From NCBI GenBank assembly GCA_025765615.1, contig JAIVFJ010000072.1, positions 218,533 to 282,532 of the forward strand: a stretch of 64,000 nucleotides of DNA, written 5' to 3'. Within the stretch, counting starts at the first letter, position 1. Every line of letters starts with the position of its first letter. Positions 57,956 through 64,000 of the stretch are shown piece after piece. The notes beneath the pieces were generated by a model. That model was given only the letters and a program-made list of their open reading frames with translations. It was not told the origin of the DNA and searched no databases. The stretch comes from Zopfochytrium polystomum. Its lineage: Eukaryota; Chytridiomycota; Chytridiomycetes; Chytridiales; Chytridiaceae. The translations under genes and the position numbers were made by a program.

Positions 57956-58811
57956 ACCGACGCGGATCCGACGCCGCCGCCGCCGCCGCCGTCAGGGGCC
58001 GCGGCTGCCGCCGCGTCCGCGCCGCTGCTGCCGCTCCCGCTGCGCAGCTTCAGCGCCACGGCCAGGGCGACGGCGGACGCGGCGAGGACGGCGAGCGCGA
58101 CGAGCGCGACGAGCGCGAGGAGGAGCGCTTTTGTGTGGTGGCGGCGGCGGGTGCGGTGGTTGGGCTGAGTGGCGGTGGGTTAGGCGATTAAAAAAAATGG
58201 AGGTTGTCAAGGGTTGAGGGCGAGCGATGACGCGAAGGTAACACCACCCACCTTTTGCTTGATGGCCGGGCACGGCCGGTGGCGGGAACGACGGCGACGG
58301 CAGCGGAGGCGGCGGGTACGTCAGCGCGTTCTCCGCCGCCGCGTCCTGTTCGGGCGCGGGCGGGGAATGTCAGCTCGGCGTCGGAGGCGGCATCCGCGAC
58401 GGCTGGGTCCGCTGGGGCGGCAAACTTTCCTCCGCTACCGCCGCCGCATCCGCCGCGTTTGATCGAGCTCAGCGGGCGGCGATTTAGGCCGCTTGCTGTT
58501 GCGTCGAGTGGGTAAGCACCGTTATTGTTGTAGTTGTTGTTGTTGTTGCTGGTGATGTCGCCGGCTGCGGCACCCGCGGCTGCGGCGGCGGTTGCGCGCG
58601 CTGCGGCGACGAACGGCAGGGCGTTTGCGGCCTTTTCGCGGGAGAGCGGGGGGAAGAAGTGGAACGTGGGGGTTATGGTGGTGGCGGTGGTGGTGAGGGG
58701 CGCAGCCGCTGCAGATTCATGTTTTTCCAGTCGTGGTGGTGGTGGTGGTCCGTCCGCGGAGGGTAACAATAGCAGTTGTGGTGGCCTCGGCAGCCGCAGC
58801 AGCAGCAGCAT
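57077..58811 (-). pseudogene. Type II membrane protein with lectin-like ectodomain, paralogue 1 (frameshifted)
   Basis: Order on the minus strand: REKAANALPF..., LNRRPLSSIKRGG, DAELTFP, an intron near 58255-58165, then the single membrane segment LLALVALVALAVLAASAVAL (58060-58130), LKLRSGSGSSG, a Ser/Thr/Pro stalk, and WLFQLKALRQGEWSCVVLNA, VGLTDCEKSPVYADSAQLFF, FVPWTYLPTGTCLSPNGPD. After a short intron come LVTCTDGDDEKLKLIKADGS and SQKCLGPPFLARDVIKCG. The Cys spacing and ...C(T/S)GxxD..L.L...DGSV....KCL resemble ricin-B-type beta-trefoil repeats, though QxW is lost. Compared with its neighbour at 59.8-61.5 kb it has frame breaks near 57895, in a T8 run at 57468-57475 and near 57160. The start codon is uncertain. 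Confidence 0.55.
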
Positions 58812-59104
58812 CCGGGGGATTGGTCGACGTCATTATTGGGGGTGGTGGGGACGGGCCGGGCGAGCGGGCGGGCGTGAGTGGCGTGAGTAGCGGGATGTTG
58901 TTGAGCTGTTGCGTGCGTGACGTGAGATTTTTTTAAAGGTTGCTCGCTCGCTTGCTCCTTGAATGAACCCTTGAGCAAGGTGGACTGTCTTCGATCCTCT
59001 TCCAAAGGAATTTCAATCAAATTTCAATCAAATCGTGCCGGTGGCGAAGGCATGTGCCAATCATTTGACGGTCAACTGATCGATCGATCGATCCCTTCGG
59101 TAAA

Positions 59105-59122
59105 TTTTTTTTTTTTTTTTTA
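59105..59122 (+). repeat. T tract in the gap between the two paralogues
   Basis: The 58.9-59.8 kb gap holds a T tract, oligo-A runs near 59240-59310 and nothing else recognisable. Confidence 0.6.
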
Positions 59123-59813
59123 TTTGGAACAAAATCTCATCCAATTCATGCTGCTTCGGAAAGAAAGTAGGTTTTCGGTTTTGCCCGGAATTCAAAAACC
59201 AAGCAGGAGACAAGAAAAATAAAAACGAGAGAAATTGAAAGAAAAAAAGGGAAAAAAAACGAAAGACAAGCCCCCACCAAAAATAGACAAAAAAAAAAAT
59301 CAGATGCGCGTTTTTTTGTTTTTTTTATTTTAAACGCGGCGTTTGTCTCAATATTTCCGAAGAAAGGCGTGTCTCTCTCGCTTGCTGGAGGGTTTGCACG
59401 TTCAGAGAATACCAAGTGAATGGGCGTGTCTGCTTGGTGGACAGTGCAGACTTCTGCTACATGCAGTATATTGCCAGCGATGGGTACTAATAAAAAAAAA
59501 ATCACTGAGAGTTCTGTCACCACTAATTTACTGTGTGTGTATGTGTGTGTGTGGACTAGCACAATAATAACCCCTTATGCGGGAAAAAGAGGAAAATAAC
59601 ATGTGATAGTATGTAGCGGTATTCGGGAGTGGAGAGACTTCCTCCTATTGCGAAGTAACCGCGAGGTTGAAAAAAAGAGAAAAGGGAATAGTATGGATGG
59701 AGAAACTCGGGTTTTTTGGAGGGGGAAGAAGAAATTTGGGGGTGGGGGTTGGGGTTGGGGTCGTCGTCGTCGTCGGTCGTTGGCCGTCGGCCGTCCCTTC
59801 CTTTGAACGGCCT

Positions 59814-61450
59814 TCACCTCTCAAGACACCGCCGCCACCGCCGCGTCGATCGTGCCGACCGGCGCGTACCACGATCGGCCCGCACCACTTCGTACTTGCC
59901 GCACTTGACCACCGTCAGCCTGTTGAACGGCATGCCCAGGCACTTTTGGCTCGCCGCCCACCACAGACCCGTCCGCCGCCACCAGCGTCAGCTGCTCGTC
60001 GGCGCCGCCCGTGCAGTTTACGAGCGCCGGTTCTTGCTGCCCGAGAGAGCGGGGGAGGGGGTGGGGGGGGTTGGGTTAGCGAGAGCCTGGTGTGCTGTGG
60101 GTGAATGGTGGTGGTGGGGCGGGAGGGGCGGTTGGGGATGGGCGGTTGTGGACGGGGGGTGCGGGGGTGAGGGGAAACAGGCTCACCAGAAACCCGACGG
60201 GGGCAAGACACATCCCGGCCGCCTGGTACGTCCACGGCCCGACGCCGCCGCCGACCGCGCTGCCGCTGTACAGCTGCCTGCTGTCCTCGCGCACCGGCGA
60301 CGGCTCGCACACCGCAAGGTCCACGCCGCCCGTCGGCGTGAACAGCATGCAGCGCCAGGTGTTTTGGAAGTACACTTTGAGCTGGAATAGGAGGAGCCAG
60401 CTGCGTGGTGGGCCGTCGATGGTGGAGGTCGTGGTTGTTGTTGTTGCTGTGGTTGTTGTTGGTGTTGTTGTGGTGGTGGGCGCCGCGGAGGTCGTGTCGT
60501 CGATGGGCGGTGCGCCCGACGACAGCGGAGAGGACGTCGGCAGGCCCGCGATCGTCGACGCCGATGGGGCGGGTGCGGATGATGCGCGGGGCGGGAGGTC
60601 GGCGAGCAACGACGACGGTGGTGACGACGACGACGGTGACGACGGCGATGACGGCGACGACGACGACGACGGGGACGACGACCCGGCGCTGCTGGGGTGG
60701 CTCGCGCCGCCGCCGTTCGGCGCCGCGGGCGTGCCGGCCGCCGCCGTAGCGTCCGGGCTGCTGCTGCCGCTGCTCCCACTGCGCAGCTTCAGCGCCAGCG
60801 CGAGGGCGGCGGCGGTGGCGGACGCGGCGAGGACGGCTAGCGCGACGAGCGCGAGGACGAGCGATTTGGTGCCGCGGCGGCGCCGATGCGGGGGTGGCCC
60901 TGAGCGTTGTTGAGGAGTCAGTGTGTCATTCGGCGAGAGGAAGTCGGGGTGAGGGGGGGTACCGTGTATACACACCTTTGGCTTGATGAACGGGGACGGC
61001 GGGTGGCGGGAAGGGCGACGACGACGGCAGCGGGGGCGGCGGGTACGTCAGTGCGTTGTCTGCCGTCGCCGCCGCCGCCGCCGCCGCCGGATCGGGTTCT
61101 GGCGGGAATGTCAGCTCGGCGTTGGAGGGGGCGTCCGCGGCGGTTGGGATTGGTGGGCCGGCAAACTTTCCGCCGCCGCGTTTGATCGACGGCAGGGGGC
61201 GGCGATTCAGGCCGCTTGTTATGTCGAGGGGGTAATAGCTGTCGTTGTCGTTGTTGTTGTTGTTGTTGTTGTCGCCGGCCGCGGCTGCGCGCGCCTCGGC
61301 GATGAACGGCAGGGCGTTTGCAGCCTTTTCGTGGGAGAGCGGGGGGAGGAAGTGGAACGGGGTGGTTGTGGGTTGTGGTTTTGGAGGTGCTGGTGGTGGT
61401 GGTGGTGTTTATGGTGGTTGGACGAGACGAGGCTGCAGCGGCTCCAAGTT
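59814..61450 (-). CDS. Type II membrane protein with lectin-like ectodomain, paralogue 2
   Basis: Collinear with the 57.1-58.8 kb gene: FHFLPPLSHEKAANALPFIA, LNRRPLPSIKRGGGKFAGPP, NAELTFPPEP, VPVHQAK, then a short intron, RRRRGTKSLVLALVALAVLA continuing as one transmembrane helix (60793-60870), LKLRSGSSGSS, a long Ser/Pro/Thr stalk, and LFQLKVYFQNTWRCMLFTPT, VDLAVCEPSPVREDSRQLYS, VGPWTYQAAGMCLAPVG. After an intron (from a GTGAGC donor near 60195) come PALVNCTGGADEQLTLVAAD and KCLGMPFNRLTVVKCGKYEV, stop at 59814. A one-base shift is needed near 59968 to join the last two. N-in topology is inferred from the Arg-rich flank before the helix. The first exon and start are unresolved. Confidence 0.55.
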
Positions 61451-61820
61451 CTTCTTGCAGTGGTGGTGGTGGTGGTGGTGGCGGTGGTAATTCAAGTTTC
61501 CCATCATCAACATCACAGTCATCTGGTGGTGGTGGTGGTCGTCGTCGTTGCGGTCCGTCTCCCTCTTCCATCGCCATCTTCATCATCATCATCACTCCCG
61601 GCGGCGGCGGGGTCATCGAGGAGCGGTTGTGGACGTCTTCCTCGTTGTTGCCTTCCGGCCGTCGTCGTCGTCGTTCGTCCAGGGGGACGAGGAGGCGGGC
61701 GCCTTGAGCGAGTGTTTCCTTTAGTTTGCAGTGAGTTGCGTGTGTGGCCTTAGCCTTGCACTCAAAAGGGAGCTTTTTCCCCTTGTTGTTGTTGTTCGTT
61801 GTTTGTTGTTGGCTGGTGGT

Positions 61821-61975
<155 letters not shown>

Positions 61976-62262
61976 TTCCTGGCGGGTGAAGGCGAGTGTG
62001 TGGTTGTGCTCTGCACAAATGCGACCACAAGGTGGGCGATGACGACGACCTTTGGCCATCGTCACTGCAAGGAGCAGCAGCAGCAGGTTCTCCATCTCTT
62101 TCCCTTCTTTCTGTGTACATTTTCGAATGGTGGACTTGCTTGCCCAAGGACAGCCTTACAGCCTCTGTTGCTGCAAAGCAGCAGTCAGCAGACGTCCTTT
62201 GGTATTCATTTCCATCTCTTCCTCTCTATGAACACTATTTTTTTTCTTTGGCGCCCAGTTGA

Positions 62263-63690
62263 AATGCAGTGGCAAAATTCCAAAGGAAGTCAACCAGCTG
62301 TCTGCCTATCTGAGTGGAAGTCAACAGGTTGTCTGTCCACCTCCCTGTCTCTGAGTCTGGGAGTGGCAGTCAACAGGCAATCAATGGGTTGTCTGTCTCG
62401 CTCTGTTTTTCTGGCTCTGAATGTTGGCTGTTGATGGAAAGGAATAATATTGTCTGCAATCTCTAACTCTCTTTCTGTCTCTTTCAAGCAGGGGGGTTGA
62501 GGGGGGGCGGCAGCCCCCCCCACCGGGGGGCTCAGGGGGCGGGAGCCCCCTGACTCAAAAAAAAAACCCTGCCTCTCTCTCTATGTCTCACACTCTCTCT
62601 CTGTCCACCATGTAAACCCGTTTTCTAATTGCAATAGTGGGGTAGGGGGGACAGTGTGGGTTTAATGTTTTTTCTTTTGTGCCCAATCGGAACAGAGTGG
62701 CAAATTCAACACTCTAAAGAAAACAAGGCTTTGCGGGGTGGCAAAATTCAAAAGGAAGTCAACAGGCTGTCTGTTTATCTGAGTGGAAGTCAACGGGTTT
62801 GTCTGTCTACCTACGTCCCTGTCTCGGAGTCTGAGACTGGCAGTCAACGGGCAGTCAACGGGTTGTCTGTCTTGCTCTCTGTCGGACTCTGTATGTTGGC
62901 TGTGGATGGAAAAGGAATAAAATTGTCTGCAATCTCTCACGCTATCTCTGTCTCTTTCAAGCTGGGGGGGTTGAAGGGGGGAAGCAGCCTCCACTGGGGG
63001 CTCAGGGGAGAGCCCCCCATACAGAGAAGCATGGGGTGGCTTAACCCCCCAACTAAATTATTATTTCTGCTTATGATTTTGCAAAGTCAACTGGGCTGTT
63101 GTTTCTATCATTCAATGATTTGTCACTCTCTGAAAGGGCCAGTGAAACTCAAAAAGGAAGAAGTCAACAAGCTGTCTGTCTATCTGAGTGGAATCAACGG
63201 GTTGTCTGTCTACCTCCCTCCCTGTCTCTGAGTCTGGGAGTGGCAGTCAACGGGCAGTCAACGGGTTGTCTGTCTTCCTCTATGTCTCTGACTCTGGCTA
63301 TTGGACTGTTGGTGGACAAGTTATCAAAATCGTCTGCGACCTCTCTCTTTTGAGTGGGGAGGTTGAGGGGCATCAGCCCCCCCACAGGGGCTCAGGGGGT
63401 TCCTGCCCCCTGACTCGAAAACAATTTTCCCCTATCCCCTCAACATGGCCTGCCACTGCATTCATTGTGGACTGCCACACTCTTCAGTATCTTCTTTTTT
63501 CTACTCTTTTTTTTGGGAAGGATTGCTTATAAGTCAACGGGCATCCCCTAGTCAATCTACTAAAGAAAACAAGGCTTTGCGGGGTAAACTTATTTTCTAA
63601 TTGCAATTAGTGAGGGGGGGGGGTCTAACTTTTTGTCTTTGGTGCCCAATCAAAACTCGGCGGAAAAAATCGGAAAAGGAAGGAGAAAAT
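62263..63690 (+). repeat. Array of ~400-bp repeats with GC-rich hairpins
   Basis: Three units and the start of a fourth. Each begins with AAGTCAAC(A/G)GGNTGTCTGTC copies, has CTGAGTCTGGGAGTGGCAGTC, then a T/C-rich stretch and a cluster of hairpins near 62490-62553, 62965-63023 and 63357-63415. Example stems are CAGGGGGC-GGGA-GCCCCCTG and CAGGGGG-TTCCTG-CCCCCTG followed by ACTC. The motif AAGAAAACAAGGCTTTGCGG occurs at 62717 and 63562. No open frame of interest. The element class is not known to me. Confidence 0.75.
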
Positions 63691-63759
63691 GCAGCAGAAA
63701 GACAGACAGAAAGTTGCTGTCTGTTTCGCTCACTTCAACTCTGTTCTCTCTCTGTCTGT

Positions 63760-63890
63760 CTGTGTGAATGTGTCTGTCTGTCACTCTGTCTCTGTCTCTC
63801 TCCTTCACTCTCTCTAACCCATCCCCCCTCTCTCCTCCATCTCTCTCTCTCTCTCTCACTCTCTCTGTCACTCTCTCTCTCTCTCGAGTG
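63760..63890. repeat. (CT)n/(TCTG)n low-complexity tract at the right end
   Basis: CTGTCT, CACTCT and CTCTCT runs. Nothing else is recognised to the window end. Confidence 0.8.
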
Positions 63891-64000
63891 CGGCAGTTTT
63901 TTAATTTTTGTAGCGAAAATTGGGGTTGGTTTGTCTGTCTCCCTGTCTTCGCCGACTTCTTTGCAAAAGGGAAAAAAATTTGAACCGAGCAAAACATTTT

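Noticed and set aside
62263..63690. CRISPR-like array from the recurring GTCAACGGGTTGTCTGTC motif
   Set aside because: Spacing is irregular, spacers are themselves repeated, and the context is eukaryotic.

Overview
The window looks like nuclear DNA of a zoosporic (chytrid-type) fungus. The coding genes are GC-rich and full of Ala/Gly/Ser/Pro homopolymers, with short GT-AG introns of about 50-110 bp. The gene content fits: a fungal tripartite tRNA ligase, a secreted WSC-domain protein, a centrin (flagellated cell), cohesin PDS5, and a protein built of the degenerate ankyrin-like 'VLDWW' repeats that I associate with chytrids. The genus cannot be decided from the sequence.

Layout. 1-21 kb is a dense gene island: a TIR-domain protein (runs off the left edge), a Ser/Thr-rich single-pass surface protein, a tubby/LURP-one-like protein, a long CAMSAP/patronin homologue, centrin, and PDS5. 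21-26.7 kb is an AT-richer graveyard: a decayed STAND gene (PB1-like + NACHT + WD40) carrying a solo LTR, then a broken Tc1/mariner transposase and a fragment of a second repeat family. 26.7-34 kb is a second GC-rich island: tRNA ligase, the VLDWW protein, and a frameshifted dehydrogenase fragment. 35-47 kb is mostly gene-poor: repeats, four confident tRNA genes (two with introns), a Tc1/mariner copy with a solo LTR nested in it, and a small secreted-protein gene. 47-64 kb has an SH3 gene cut by a repeat, a decaying MYND gene, a small Cys protein, the WSC protein, a PIF/Harbinger transposase, a tRNA-Pro with a SINE-like tail, two paralogous membrane proteins with lectin-like ectodomains, and a terminal array of structured repeats.

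The most interesting points are: (i) a CAMSAP-type protein with both the CH and the CKK end domains, next door to centrin; (ii) a 297-bp solo LTR with a perfect 5-bp target duplication whose U3 carries arrays of heat-shock elements followed by a TATA box, conserved in three copies; (iii) a protein with two TIR-like domains and a separate dead NACHT-WD40 gene, together hinting at NLR-type machinery; (iv) 3' hairpin-bearing repeats. Several genes carry single-base frameshifts relative to their family or paralogue; uncorrected sequencing indels remain a real alternative to true decay. Exon borders below were worked out by hand from splice signals and frame.
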